A stretch of DNA of 64,000 nt, taken from the NCBI GenBank assembly GCA_022360015.1, contig JAKSDQ010000117.1:37902-101901 (forward strand), in the 5' to 3' direction. The translations under genes and the position numbers were made by a program. This DNA is from Cytophagales bacterium. GTDB taxonomy: Bacteria > Bacteroidota > Bacteroidia > Cytophagales > Cyclobacteriaceae. The notes under the pieces are model-generated. The model was not told the DNA's origin, searched no databases, and was given only the letters and a program-made list of their open reading frames with translations. Of this stretch, positions 8,558 to 16,805 are shown one piece after another (the first letter of the stretch is position 1; each line of letters starts with the position of its first letter).

Positions 8558-10120
8558 TCAATCATTAAGGGATTTTATGTAAGTACTGAGGTCTGTAATA
8601 CTTTGAATGCCATGTTCATTCGCATATTCTTCCCGCATCAACAGGGCATGGGTATTATTGAAACCCAGCGGTGCCAGCCATTCAAAATCATGATCTTCAC
8701 GGGATTTCTTTTTCACATAGTGGTAAACCTTGTCTTTGTCATCGATCAGGCTGTCCAGGACATTTTGGGGTGGTTTGATAAGCAACAGCAATCCGGTGCC
8801 GGAATATTCGGGATACAGGTCAATATCGCCACCAGCCAGGGCATCCAGGTTTAGTTTTGTACCACCAAACCCAAGTTTGAGCGAAACCGTCAGGTCACTG
8901 TAGTTTTCTACAAGTATGGCAAACATTTGTGCCAGAATATAGCTTTCCGTAAAATTTTTTGATCCTATGGCAATATCCGCTTCCCCGGTCCTGTCTACTT
9001 GCGTTTTTAACCCCATCGACGCCAAAAAATCTTTTGCCACAGCTTTTGGCTCCCTTTTGTTTTCATCCACTTCATAATTCATCTGTGCCATTTCAGTATC
9101 TGATATTTTATTGGCCAGCAGATCAAATACCCCTTTTAACTCAGGGTACCTGCGCAATGTGGCACCGCGAACAATCGGTGCGGCAAAGTATGGAGGAAAG
9201 TAGTTTTTATCATCCGTGAGGATTTTCAGGTTATAGGCCCTGATCCTCCCATCCGTCGTGTAGCCACCCACAATATCCACTTCCTCGTTCTTCACAGCCT
9301 GGTACATTAAACCGGCATCCAGTTCTGTGGTTTCCAGATCCAGGTCATAAGCTTTCTTCAACCCTATAAATCCATCCTCCCGGTAGATAAATTCAGAAGG
9401 GAACCCTGCTTTGAGTACATTTTTAGAACGGCTGCCCCATGTGACAAAAACAATCACCAATAAAAAAAGCACACTAAACCCAATAAGCATAGGCCTGATC
9501 AGCACCTGAACCCTTTCCTGAATTTTTGCTAAAACAAAATCGAAAAATAACGCCAGCAATGCGGCTGGAATAGCCCCGGCAAATATCATGTTTACGTTGT
9601 TCAGTGCAATACCCCTGAATATGAATTCCCCTAAACCACCGGCTGCGATTAATGCGCACAGTGTGGCTACCCCTACATTGATAACAAACGCCGTTCTGAT
9701 TCCGGCAAATATGATGGGGGTAGCCAGCGGAATTTCCACTTTTCTCAATAATTGCAAATCTGTCATGCCCATACCGATAGCAGCCTCCTTGATGGCCGGA
9801 TCCACTTTAAGAATGCCTGTATACGTATTTCTTACAATAGGTAGCAGCGCATAAAGAAAAAGTGCAATAATAGCCGGCACTACACCAATACCAAAAACCG
9901 GGATCATGAAACCGAGTAAAGCCAGGCTTGGAACAGTTTGAAATATACCCACCAAACCAATTATCGGAGCAGATAGTTTTTCGGCCCGGGTCAGGATCAC
10001 GCCCAGCAATATACCCAGCAACGTGGCAATAATCATCGCCACGAGTGTTATCCATAAATGTTCAATCGTTTGTTCCCAGATTTCACCCAGGTTATCAATC
10101 ATAAATTTGAGAACACCCAT
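8558..10120 (-). CDS. Osmoprotectant/choline-type ABC transporter permease fused to a circularly permuted substrate-binding domain
   Basis: 520 aa. Residues 1-210 are an OpuCB/ProW-type permease (EAAIGMGMT coupling loop at ~112-120). An extra helix (~211-228) then tethers an OpuAC/OpuCC-like binding domain outside the membrane. That domain is in swapped order. Residues ~240-370 (YREDGFIGLKKAY, STDGR-like TTDGRIRAYNLKIL, DDKNYFPPY, NYEVD...VAKDFL) correspond to the usual C-terminal half. Residues ~381-520 (IGSKNFTES, DLYPEYSGTG, WLAPLGFNNTHAL, ITDLS) correspond to the usual N-terminal half. The ligand could be glycine betaine, choline, carnitine or ergothioneine. The gene lies 11 bp after its ATPase gene. 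Confidence 0.9.
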   Translation of the reverse strand: MGVLKFMIDNLGEIWEQTIEHLWITLVAMIIATLLGILLGVILTRAEKLSAPIIGLVGIFQTVPSLALLGFMIPVFGIGVVPAIIALFLYALLPIVRNTYTGILKVDPAIKEAAIGMGMTDLQLLRKVEIPLATPIIFAGIRTAFVINVGVATLCALIAAGGLGEFIFRGIALNNVNMIFAGAIPAALLALFFDFVLAKIQERVQVLIRPMLIGFSVLFLLVIVFVTWGSRSKNVLKAGFPSEFIYREDGFIGLKKAYDLDLETTELDAGLMYQAVKNEEVDIVGGYTTDGRIRAYNLKILTDDKNYFPPYFAAPIVRGATLRRYPELKGVFDLLANKISDTEMAQMNYEVDENKREPKAVAKDFLASMGLKTQVDRTGEADIAIGSKNFTESYILAQMFAILVENYSDLTVSLKLGFGGTKLNLDALAGGDIDLYPEYSGTGLLLLIKPPQNVLDSLIDDKDKVYHYVKKKSREDHDFEWLAPLGFNNTHALLMREEYANEHGIQSITDLSTYIKSLND

Positions 10121-10131
10121 TTATTAAGTCA

Positions 10132-11112
10132 TCAATTGGCTTTATTAATCAGTTTTTCTTTTACTTTATTGAAAGCTACCCATAGTTTGTCTTTTCTGGT
10201 AAAATGCATGTTTTGCCGTTTTTCATTAAAAATAGCAATCTGGAAAGCATCGTTTTTATTGGCTTCAAGCCTTTCCATAGTATCCAGAAAGCTGGTTTCT
10301 TCATTGAAAATAATCTTTTCACCTAAGCCGGAGTCAAAAGGTTCTATCTCAGGCAACAAATCCTTTAACGTCAGTACCTTCATTTCAAGTTGGAAACGCT
10401 GTGTTTTAAAATAATCCCACACAAACTCGTTGGCCGGTTCAAAGATAAGCGCCAGGGGTGTACCGATCTGCTGAATTTTCCCCTCATGCATCAGACATAT
10501 TCTATCTCCCAGTTCTATAGCTTCGAAGATATCATGGGTGACCAGTACCATGGTTTTATCCAGCAGGGTTTCCAACTCCTTGAACTCAGTTTGAATTTGC
10601 CTTCGCGTAATTGGGTCAAGTGCCCCGAAAGGTTCATCCAGTAAAACTATAGGAGGATCGGCTGCCAAGGCCCTGGCAAGGCCCACCCGCTGCTTCTGAC
10701 CACCACTCAACTCAGAGGGATATCGTTCCGCCATCTCCTGTGGCAATCCCATCAGTTGAAGAAGGGATGCGATACGTTCACTTATCCGGTTATCTTCCCA
10801 GTTTAACAGCACCGGCACAGTGGCTATGTTTTCGGCTACTGTATAATGTGGGAACAATCCGATGTTTTGAATAACATACCCGATCCGCAATCTAAGCTTT
10901 TCAGGGGGTTCAGCCATGATATCCTCTCCGTCTATATGGATACTTCCCGCCGTAGGCGGCACAAGCCGGTTAAGCATTTTCAGGGTAGTTGTTTTACCGG
11001 AACCACTGGTGCCTAACAAAACAAGGGTTTCGCCTTTCTTCACCTCAAAAGAGACATGATCAACTACATTTTTATCGTTATAGACCTTGCTGATTTCGTG
11101 GACAGCGATCAT
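10132..11112 (-). CDS. Osmoprotectant-type ABC transporter ATP-binding protein
   Basis: 326 aa with Walker A GTSGSGKTT (34-42), signature SELSGGQKQRVGLARAL (~134-150), Walker B IVLLDEPFGALD, and a VTHD switch His. This is the OpuCA/ProV-like ATPase. The ~85 residues after the ATPase core (FLDTMERLEANKNDAFQIAI and on) look like one degenerate CBS-like module, not the normal tandem CBS pair that senses ionic strength, so osmotic gating may be altered. It is first in a two-gene operon with the fused permease/binding protein and energises uptake. Confidence 0.92.
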   Translation of the reverse strand: MIAVHEISKVYNDKNVVDHVSFEVKKGETLVLLGTSGSGKTTTLKMLNRLVPPTAGSIHIDGEDIMAEPPEKLRLRIGYVIQNIGLFPHYTVAENIATVPVLLNWEDNRISERIASLLQLMGLPQEMAERYPSELSGGQKQRVGLARALAADPPIVLLDEPFGALDPITRRQIQTEFKELETLLDKTMVLVTHDIFEAIELGDRICLMHEGKIQQIGTPLALIFEPANEFVWDYFKTQRFQLEMKVLTLKDLLPEIEPFDSGLGEKIIFNEETSFLDTMERLEANKNDAFQIAIFNEKRQNMHFTRKDKLWVAFNKVKEKLINKAN

Positions 11113-11149
11113 ACTTTTTTCTTTAAACTTAATAAATATATGGCATAAG

Positions 11150-11305
11150 CCAAGATTTCAACTGCAACAAGTTTGGGTGTCGGTTTGGGTATTTTGGGGG
11201 AAAGGGGACACTAGGGGGTGATGGAAAATGGAATGGGGGAATAGTGAATTGGTGGAATGGTGGAGTGATGAAGTGGTCAATTGGTCGAATAATGGAGAAT
11301 GGGAT
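11150..11305. repeat. G-rich, strand-skewed spacer with repeated GGTGGA/GAATGG words
   Basis: The plus strand is strongly G-rich and C-poor, with near-repeats such as TGGAATGG, GGTGGAATGGTGGAGTG and AATTGGT. It lies between the LysE stop and the ATPase start, both on the minus strand. Similar skewed spacers occur at 20400-20495 and 52125-52265. There is no coding potential. Confidence 0.5.
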
Positions 11306-11313
11306 GCAAAGGG

Positions 11314-11958
11314 TTAAAACAGGTTTTCAAATCCTATATTGTAGGCAAAATGGAAAAGTTTTATGGAGAAAATCAAAAAGGCAATACCTACTACAGAGTT
11401 CATGATCCTTATAAACCTGGTTGTGATAACAGGGCTTAATTTATCAGAGAGGTAGGCTTTCAGGTTATCGGTGATAAAAACGGTCAGGATAATCGTACCG
11501 AAAAAGAATAACAATCCTTGTTGCTTAAACTGGTAGTTGACAGTAGCCACGCTTACAATACCCAGCCAAAAAATTAAAACCGAGGGGTTTAAACCGTTAA
11601 TAACCATTCCCTTCAACATTTGCCTGATAAAACCGGATGACTTATTGTTGCCATTACGCGGCGGTCTTTTTGTCGTCGATTTGAGCAAGCTCAAAAGTCC
11701 CAAAGCCAGCATAATACATCCTCCGATGATACCCAGCCACAATTGAAACCTCTGATCTTTGGCAAATTGTGCGATGCCAAAATAACAGATCGTAATATAG
11801 AATGCATCGCTGATCGAAATACCGATGGTCATGTGAAAGGCGGCCTTATAACCTTTTTCAAGGCTATTTTGCAACAAGGCAAAAAACACCGGACCAATCA
11901 TAATGGTCAAAATCATTCCTGCTGCCAGCCCCTTGGTAATGGCTTCAAATGTTCCCAT
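11314..11958 (-). CDS. LysE/RhtB-family amino-acid exporter
   Basis: 214 aa, six predicted membrane segments. The opening GTFEAITKGLAAGMILTIMIGPVFF is the characteristic LysE N-terminus with the GP(V/I)FF turn. A later NPSVLIFWLGI matches the conserved NP-half motif. Family members export amino acids or similar small solutes by proton exchange. The substrate is unknown. It lies 51 bp downstream of the GH3-family gene on the same strand and could be cotranscribed. Confidence 0.85.
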   Translation of the reverse strand: MGTFEAITKGLAAGMILTIMIGPVFFALLQNSLEKGYKAAFHMTIGISISDAFYITICYFGIAQFAKDQRFQLWLGIIGGCIMLALGLLSLLKSTTKRPPRNGNNKSSGFIRQMLKGMVINGLNPSVLIFWLGIVSVATVNYQFKQQGLLFFFGTIILTVFITDNLKAYLSDKLSPVITTRFIRIMNSVVGIAFLIFSIKLFHFAYNIGFENLF

Positions 11959-12009
11959 ACATTGCCTTTGGTTCCTCCATGAAGCATCTCCCGATGGAAA
12001 TAAAAAGCG

Positions 12010-13569
12010 TTACTTCAGGTCCATAGATGTCTCACTTTCTAAAAATGCCTTCCATTTTTCCAATTGAATTTTTTTAAGCACCCTTGGAAATTTGTTTTGT
12101 CCTCCCTCTTTGCCTTGAAGTTTAAGCCAATTGTAAAACATCTTAGGCGACAGCACATCCACAAAAATCTCTTTTAAGGCAGCACTCCGCTCCACACGGT
12201 AATCATCATTGAGTATTTTCAAATGATGGTCGATCCTTTCCTTCAGTTGAATGGCACTGACTTCATCATCGGTACCGATATACCAATGATGTGCGAATAA
12301 CGTGTCATACGGTATTCCTGTGACAGAGAATTCCTTGATATTAATGTTTAACTCATCAGCCACTAACTCTATGGCCCTGTTCATGTTTTCTACCGACAAG
12401 TGTTCACCACATAAACTCAAAAAATGTTTGGTCCTGCCTGTGATGACGATTTCGCAATCTTCCACTGAGACAAATTTGATGACATCCCCGATCAAATAGC
12501 GCCATGTGCCGGCACAGGTAGATAACAGCAAGGCATACTCCTTACCCGCTTCTACCTGATCGATCATTAAGGTTTGCGGTTTGTCAATGAGCTCTCCGTC
12601 ACAGTCGAAATTCTCTTCATTAAAGGGGATGAACTCGTAAAAAATGTCATTATTCAGCACCAACCTCATGGAATTCGTGTCGGGGAATGCCTGAAAGGCG
12701 ATAAAACCCTCTGACGCCAGGTATGTTTCTATATATTTCAGAGGCCTGGCAAACAGTTTTTCGAAGCCCTTTTTGTAAGGATGGAAAGATACACCCCCAT
12801 GGACGTAAATCATTAAATTGGGCCATATATCATGGATAGTATTTACCCCATAGAAATCGATAATCTTTTCCAATAAAATTTGAATCCAGGCCGGAACCCC
12901 CACAATAACACCGATATCCCAATCCTTGGCGTTGATGGTGATTTCATCCAGTTTAGCATTCCAGTCAGTATTTTGCGAAATCTTTTTTCCCGGTTTATAA
13001 AAATGCTGAAACCAAAAGGGCAGTTGGCTGGCAGTAATACCACTCAGGTCTCCCTCGAAATAGGTGCCGTTGAAATTCAAATGTGTACTTCCTCCAAGCA
13101 TTAAAATGCCCGAATTGAACAATCTGTCGGGGAGATCATATTTGGAAAGGGTTAGAATTTGCCTGATACTGGTTTTTCTAACCGCTTTTATCATGTCCTT
13201 GGTAATTGGAATATATTTGGACGAGGCCTCCGAAGTGCCCGAGCTGAGGGCAAAATATTTTACTCTTCCCGGCCAGCAAACATTAAATTTTCCGGCCCTG
13301 TTTTTGTACCACCACTCATTGTAAATTTTGTTGTAATTATATACCGGAATGTTCTCTTTAAACTTCTTATAAAAACTGTACCTTCTATAGCTTTTAAATT
13401 CGTTCAGCACCTCCCAGAAGCAATATTTTCTTCCGAATTCAGTTAGGTTGGCGGTAATTAACAGCTTTTTAAGTTCCAGTTTTTGAAGCTCAAAGGGGGA
13501 AGAGTACTCCTGGTCTAAACTTTCCCTGATTCTGATACCTTTTTTCAGTAAAGTAGCTAAAAGCGGCAT
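12010..13569 (-). CDS. GH3 auxin-responsive-promoter family protein (acyl-adenylate-forming enzyme)
   Basis: 519 aa, full length for bacterial GH3 proteins. The motifs include YFALSSGTSEASSKYIP (the P-loop-like, Ser/Thr-rich ATP-binding motif of GH3 and firefly-luciferase-fold enzymes), YLASEGFIAF (the YxxSEG motif), and CAGTWRYLIGDVIKFVS (the YRxGD-type hinge). In plants GH3 proteins join amino acids to acyl acids such as jasmonate or auxin. In Bacteroidetes the acyl substrate is unknown. It is cytoplasmic. It is divergent from yggS with a ~160-bp shared upstream region. Confidence 0.9.
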   Translation of the reverse strand: MPLLATLLKKGIRIRESLDQEYSSPFELQKLELKKLLITANLTEFGRKYCFWEVLNEFKSYRRYSFYKKFKENIPVYNYNKIYNEWWYKNRAGKFNVCWPGRVKYFALSSGTSEASSKYIPITKDMIKAVRKTSIRQILTLSKYDLPDRLFNSGILMLGGSTHLNFNGTYFEGDLSGITASQLPFWFQHFYKPGKKISQNTDWNAKLDEITINAKDWDIGVIVGVPAWIQILLEKIIDFYGVNTIHDIWPNLMIYVHGGVSFHPYKKGFEKLFARPLKYIETYLASEGFIAFQAFPDTNSMRLVLNNDIFYEFIPFNEENFDCDGELIDKPQTLMIDQVEAGKEYALLLSTCAGTWRYLIGDVIKFVSVEDCEIVITGRTKHFLSLCGEHLSVENMNRAIELVADELNINIKEFSVTGIPYDTLFAHHWYIGTDDEVSAIQLKERIDHHLKILNDDYRVERSAALKEIFVDVLSPKMFYNWLKLQGKEGGQNKFPRVLKKIQLEKWKAFLESETSMDLK

Positions 13570-13603
13570 ATACTTTCTATTCCCTGAATTAAATGTGGTC
13601 TAA

Positions 13604-13665
13604 TGTCCATACTCAAAAAATGTCCATCCCCGGAATTATCGATAACCATGGATAAATTGTCCCCT
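13604..13665 (+). promoter_or_regulatory. Three TGTCC boxes in the GH3/yggS divergent region
   Basis: TGTCC occurs at 13604, 13621 and 13659, the first two joined as TGTCCATACTCAAAAAATGTCC. This resembles the TGTCCGGTAA...CAAAAAATTGTCC boxes at 27106 and 28716, but the spacing is 17 not 23 bp and the GGTAA half is absent. A shared regulator is possible but weakly supported. Confidence 0.25.
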
Positions 13666-13730
13666 GAATTTAATTTATTTGCCATAATAAATCATGGTTA
13701 TCTATTATAAAGTTAATCAATATTTATAAA

Positions 13731-14411
13731 ATGGATGTTAAAAATAACATTAAAGAATTCGAAAAAAAACTTTCCGGAACCGGGTGCCGCCTGGTTGCGG
13801 TAAGCAAAACCAAGCCTAATGCGCTAATTCTAAACGCTTATGAAGGCGGTTTCAAAGATTTTGGGGAGAATAAGATTCAGGATCTGGTAGTTAAGCATGA
13901 AGCCCTACCCAAGGATATCAGATGGCATATGATTGGACACTTACAGCGGAACAAGGTGAAATACATTGCTGACTTCGTTTACCTGATTCACGCCGTCGAT
14001 AGCCTGAAATTGCTAAAGGAGATCAATAAGCAAGGGGTAAAAGCAGACCGGATAATCCCTTGTCTTTTACAGGTACACATTGCTTCAGAATCGACGAAAT
14101 TCGGTTTGAATGAAGATGAGTTATTTTATTTAATTGAAAGACCGGAATTTGAAGAAATGCATAATATTCAGATAAAAGGATTAATGGGGATGGCCACCAA
14201 CACCATGGACAAAAATCAGGTCAGGACGGAATTCCGGTACCTGAAATCCCTGTTCGACAGATTAAAGGACGCGTATCGAAGTCCACGCCTGGACATGAAA
14301 GAACTTTCTATGGGCATGAGTGGTGATTATGAAATCGCCATTGAGGAAGGGGCCACTATAGTCAGGATCGGCAGTGCCATTTTTGGAGAACGTAACTATC
14401 AGGCAAGATGA
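13731..14411 (+). CDS. yggS: YggS-family pyridoxal-phosphate homeostasis protein
   Basis: 226 aa, a PLP-binding TIM barrel. The PLP lysine is K26 in LVAVSKTKP. Other family motifs are DFGENKIQDL, WHMIGHLQRNKVKYI, KGLMGMA and LSMGMSGDYEIAIEEGATIVRIGSAIFG (the phosphate-binding end, usually MGMS-DFE-AI--G-T-VRIG). It maintains the cellular vitamin B6 pool and has no known catalytic activity. Its stop overlaps the start of the DUF423 gene (ATGA), so the two are translationally coupled. Confidence 0.95.
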   Translation: MDVKNNIKEFEKKLSGTGCRLVAVSKTKPNALILNAYEGGFKDFGENKIQDLVVKHEALPKDIRWHMIGHLQRNKVKYIADFVYLIHAVDSLKLLKEINKQGVKADRIIPCLLQVHIASESTKFGLNEDELFYLIERPEFEEMHNIQIKGLMGMATNTMDKNQVRTEFRYLKSLFDRLKDAYRSPRLDMKELSMGMSGDYEIAIEEGATIVRIGSAIFGERNYQAR

Positions 14412-14788
14412 ACAAGAATCAAGTGTTGGTAGCCGGTGCGGTGTTAGGGCTTTTGGCTGTGGCACTGGGAGCCTTCGGGGCCCATGCGCTAAAGCCTTAC
14501 CTGGTTGAAACAGGCCGATTGGATACTTTTGAAACTGCCGTAAAATACCAGTTTTACCATGCCCTCGCGCTTTTGTTTCTTTCAATTTTTATGAAATCGG
14601 AAAATCACAGGTTTTTAAAATCAGCAGCCCTGTTGTTTTTGTCAGGCGTTATCATTTTTTCGGGGTCGTTATATATTTTGTGTTTGACCAATACCGGAAT
14701 CTGGGGCGCTATTACGCCAATCGGAGGGGTTTTAATGATCGCAGGATGGGGCTTTCTAATTTATTTTGGTATAAAAAAAGCCGGGTAA
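14408..14788 (+). CDS. DUF423 family membrane protein
   Basis: 126 aa with four predicted transmembrane helices. GAFGAHALK at ~22-30 is the hallmark of DUF423 (YwdK/YgdD family). Further motifs are DTFETAVKYQFYHALALL and SGSLYILCLT...TPIGGVLMIAGW. Function is unknown. The start codon overlaps the yggS stop by four bases. Confidence 0.92.
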   Translation: MNKNQVLVAGAVLGLLAVALGAFGAHALKPYLVETGRLDTFETAVKYQFYHALALLFLSIFMKSENHRFLKSAALLFLSGVIIFSGSLYILCLTNTGIWGAITPIGGVLMIAGWGFLIYFGIKKAG

Positions 14789-14798
14789 GCCCCGGCTT
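14778..14798. terminator. Bidirectional intrinsic terminator
   Basis: AAGCCGGG (14778-14785), loop TAAGC, and CCCGGCTT (14791-14798). On the minus strand the stem is followed directly by a T-run (complement of the A-run 14773-14779), so it is a textbook terminator for the DUF1573 gene. On the plus strand a T6 run follows a few bases later. It overlaps the last codons of the DUF423 gene. Confidence 0.8.
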
Positions 14799-14818
14799 AC
14801 ATGTCGATTGATTTTTTA

Positions 14819-15232
14819 CTAGTTGGCTGATTCTCCGACAAGAACGTTTCCATACAATGTCACTTTGGTACGTCCTTCACCGGCATTTGAAAGTATGGTA
14901 ATGACTTTGTTTTGTACGCCGGATTTATTGGTACTGTTAAAAACTACCTCTATTTTGCCTGTACCACCCGGAGCTATGGGCTCTCTGGGCCACTTTGGCA
15001 CGGTGCACCCGCATGTTGTCAATACATTTGAAATGATCAAAGGCTCATTTCCCGTATTTTCGAAATCAAAGGTGTGCTCTACCTTATCACCTTGCTTAAT
15101 ATCACCAAACTCATACCGGTCTTCGGCAAATGCCAAAACCGGACCGCCGGTTGACTGGTTTTCTTTCTTTTGCTGGGCCTGAACAGCCACGTTCGCCAAT
15201 AAAAATGCTAAAACTAAGATTATCTTTTTCAT
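14819..15232 (-). CDS. DUF1573 domain exported protein
   Basis: 138 aa from the methionine at 15232. The upstream in-frame ATG at 15283 is rejected because only the inner start gives a clean signal peptide (KKIILVLAFLLANVAVQAQ). The mature protein is one immunoglobulin-like DUF1573 domain: YEFGDIKQGDKVEHTFDFEN, LIISNVLTTCGCTVPKWP (the conserved TTCGCT loop) and PGGTGKIEVVFNSTNKSG. Such proteins are periplasmic or surface-exposed in Bacteroidetes, and their role is unknown. Confidence 0.9.
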   Translation of the reverse strand: MKKIILVLAFLLANVAVQAQQKKENQSTGGPVLAFAEDRYEFGDIKQGDKVEHTFDFENTGNEPLIISNVLTTCGCTVPKWPREPIAPGGTGKIEVVFNSTNKSGVQNKVITILSNAGEGRTKVTLYGNVLVGESAN

Positions 15233-15371
15233 TTCGCTTGTCTTTGTTATTCCAAATTTATAACGTAAGTATTTGAGAAACAATTATAATACCGACATTT
15301 AATTTAATTACCTGGCCGATGTAATAAATATCCTCAGGTTAAATGCTTATGATAACACCGTTTTTAACCCT

Positions 15372-16799
15372 TTAGTTCTTGTTGTTTTCAAAGAATTCGT
15401 TATTGAAATTCAATAAATAGAGTTCCTGTGTGGCCCTGGTTACGGCTGTGTACAACCATCTAAGGTATTCTTTGTCAATCCTCTCTTTCAGCAAATAACC
15501 CTGATCTAAAAATACCACCTTCCATTGCCCCCCCTGGGATTTATGACAGGTGAGTGCGTAAGCAAATTTTACCTGAATAGCATTCAGATAAGGGTCACTT
15601 TTCAAGGCCCTTGCTCTTTCTTTTTTTGATGCCAGGTCCAGGTAATCTTCCATCACGCCCCTGTATAAGTGCCTGTTCTCCTGTTCACTTAAAGCAGTGC
15701 TGTGTGAATAAAGGGTATTCAGTAGTACTTTCGCCTGTAAAACGGGCTCTGAAGGATAATCAATCAATCGCAGGTCCAGATTAGCAAACCTGAAACCGTA
15801 CATTTCTTCAATCAGGCCTACCTTCATCACCTCCACAAAGTCCCCGTTAGCCAAAAACCCCGCCTGCGATTCCTGGGGTAGTACGGCATAATTGTTTCTT
15901 ACCACCATCAGGTAATCTCCTACTTCCAGCTCATTTTCATAAAAATGAATGGTACGCCTGATAAACTGGTTGTAAGCCACGGCGTTTTTATTGGACCGGC
16001 AGATTATAATGGTATTTTCAATGCCAAATTTATCATAGGCATATCTTAAGCCATCCTCCATTTTTTGATTTCCCATCCTGAAAACGTCCTTGAATCCCCT
16101 GGTTTTAAAATGTATTTCAAATTGGTTGGCCCTGATTTTTTCCCTAAGGTTGGTCGCATTCAACAGAATCCCGGAATGTTGTTCCTGGCGCATGACTTCG
16201 GTGAACTCGACGGATTCAATGTGTAAGGCAAAATTGGTTAACAGGTGGTCAAGTTGCAGGGCAGGGCTTTCCTGTTGTCCTACCGGAGGTAACTGGGCGT
16301 TGTCGCCAATCAAAATCAGTTTGTTGGAAGGTTCCTCAAACACAAACCACATAAGATCTGCCAACAGGCTGTTGGTGCCAAATTCTGCCTGGTCTGTAAC
16401 CATTGAAACCTCATCTACAATGAAAATGGTGTTTCTGTGGTAGTTTTTCTGCCTTTTGAAAGTTAATGACTCGTTGTCATCCGGCCCGACTTTATAGATG
16501 ATTTTATGGATGGTAAATGCCTTTCTTCCGGCATACTGGGCCATTACTTTGGCCGCCCTACCGGTAGGAGCCATAAGCAAGGATTTATAATTATAATATT
16601 TCAACACCTTAACCAGCGACGTTACCACCGAGGTCTTGCCTGTTCCCGCATAACCTTTAATCAGCAGCGTCGATTTTTCCTTGTTTTTTTCCGGAATAAA
16701 ATCGTCCAGCAGGCCAAAAAGCTGCAACTGCCCCCGGGTTGGCTGAAATGGAAACTTTTTGGTAAGGGCCTCCGAAGGTTTGGCTAAATATCGGGTCAT
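15372..16799 (-). CDS. RecD-like superfamily 1 ATP-dependent DNA helicase
   Basis: 475 aa. Walker A is GYAGTGKTS (49-57). Motif Ia is MAPTGRAAKVMA, motif II is IFIVDEVSM, motif III LILIGDNAQLPPVG, motif IV-V region IICRSNKNA, and the C-terminal UvrD-like motif is YALTCHKSQGGQWKVVFLD followed by WLYTAVTRATQELYLLN. This is a single-polypeptide RecD2/Dda-type helicase without a long N-terminal domain. It probably acts 5' to 3' on single-stranded DNA in repair. Its start lies 6 bp after the stop of the upstream OmpA gene on the same strand. Confidence 0.9.
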   Translation of the reverse strand: MTRYLAKPSEALTKKFPFQPTRGQLQLFGLLDDFIPEKNKEKSTLLIKGYAGTGKTSVVTSLVKVLKYYNYKSLLMAPTGRAAKVMAQYAGRKAFTIHKIIYKVGPDDNESLTFKRQKNYHRNTIFIVDEVSMVTDQAEFGTNSLLADLMWFVFEEPSNKLILIGDNAQLPPVGQQESPALQLDHLLTNFALHIESVEFTEVMRQEQHSGILLNATNLREKIRANQFEIHFKTRGFKDVFRMGNQKMEDGLRYAYDKFGIENTIIICRSNKNAVAYNQFIRRTIHFYENELEVGDYLMVVRNNYAVLPQESQAGFLANGDFVEVMKVGLIEEMYGFRFANLDLRLIDYPSEPVLQAKVLLNTLYSHSTALSEQENRHLYRGVMEDYLDLASKKERARALKSDPYLNAIQVKFAYALTCHKSQGGQWKVVFLDQGYLLKERIDKEYLRWLYTAVTRATQELYLLNFNNEFFENNKN

Positions 16800-16805
16800 T
16801 GACTT

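Noticed and set aside
15233..15283. Upstream start for the DUF1573 protein
   Set aside because: It would bury the signal peptide behind 17 residues; the inner ATG is better.
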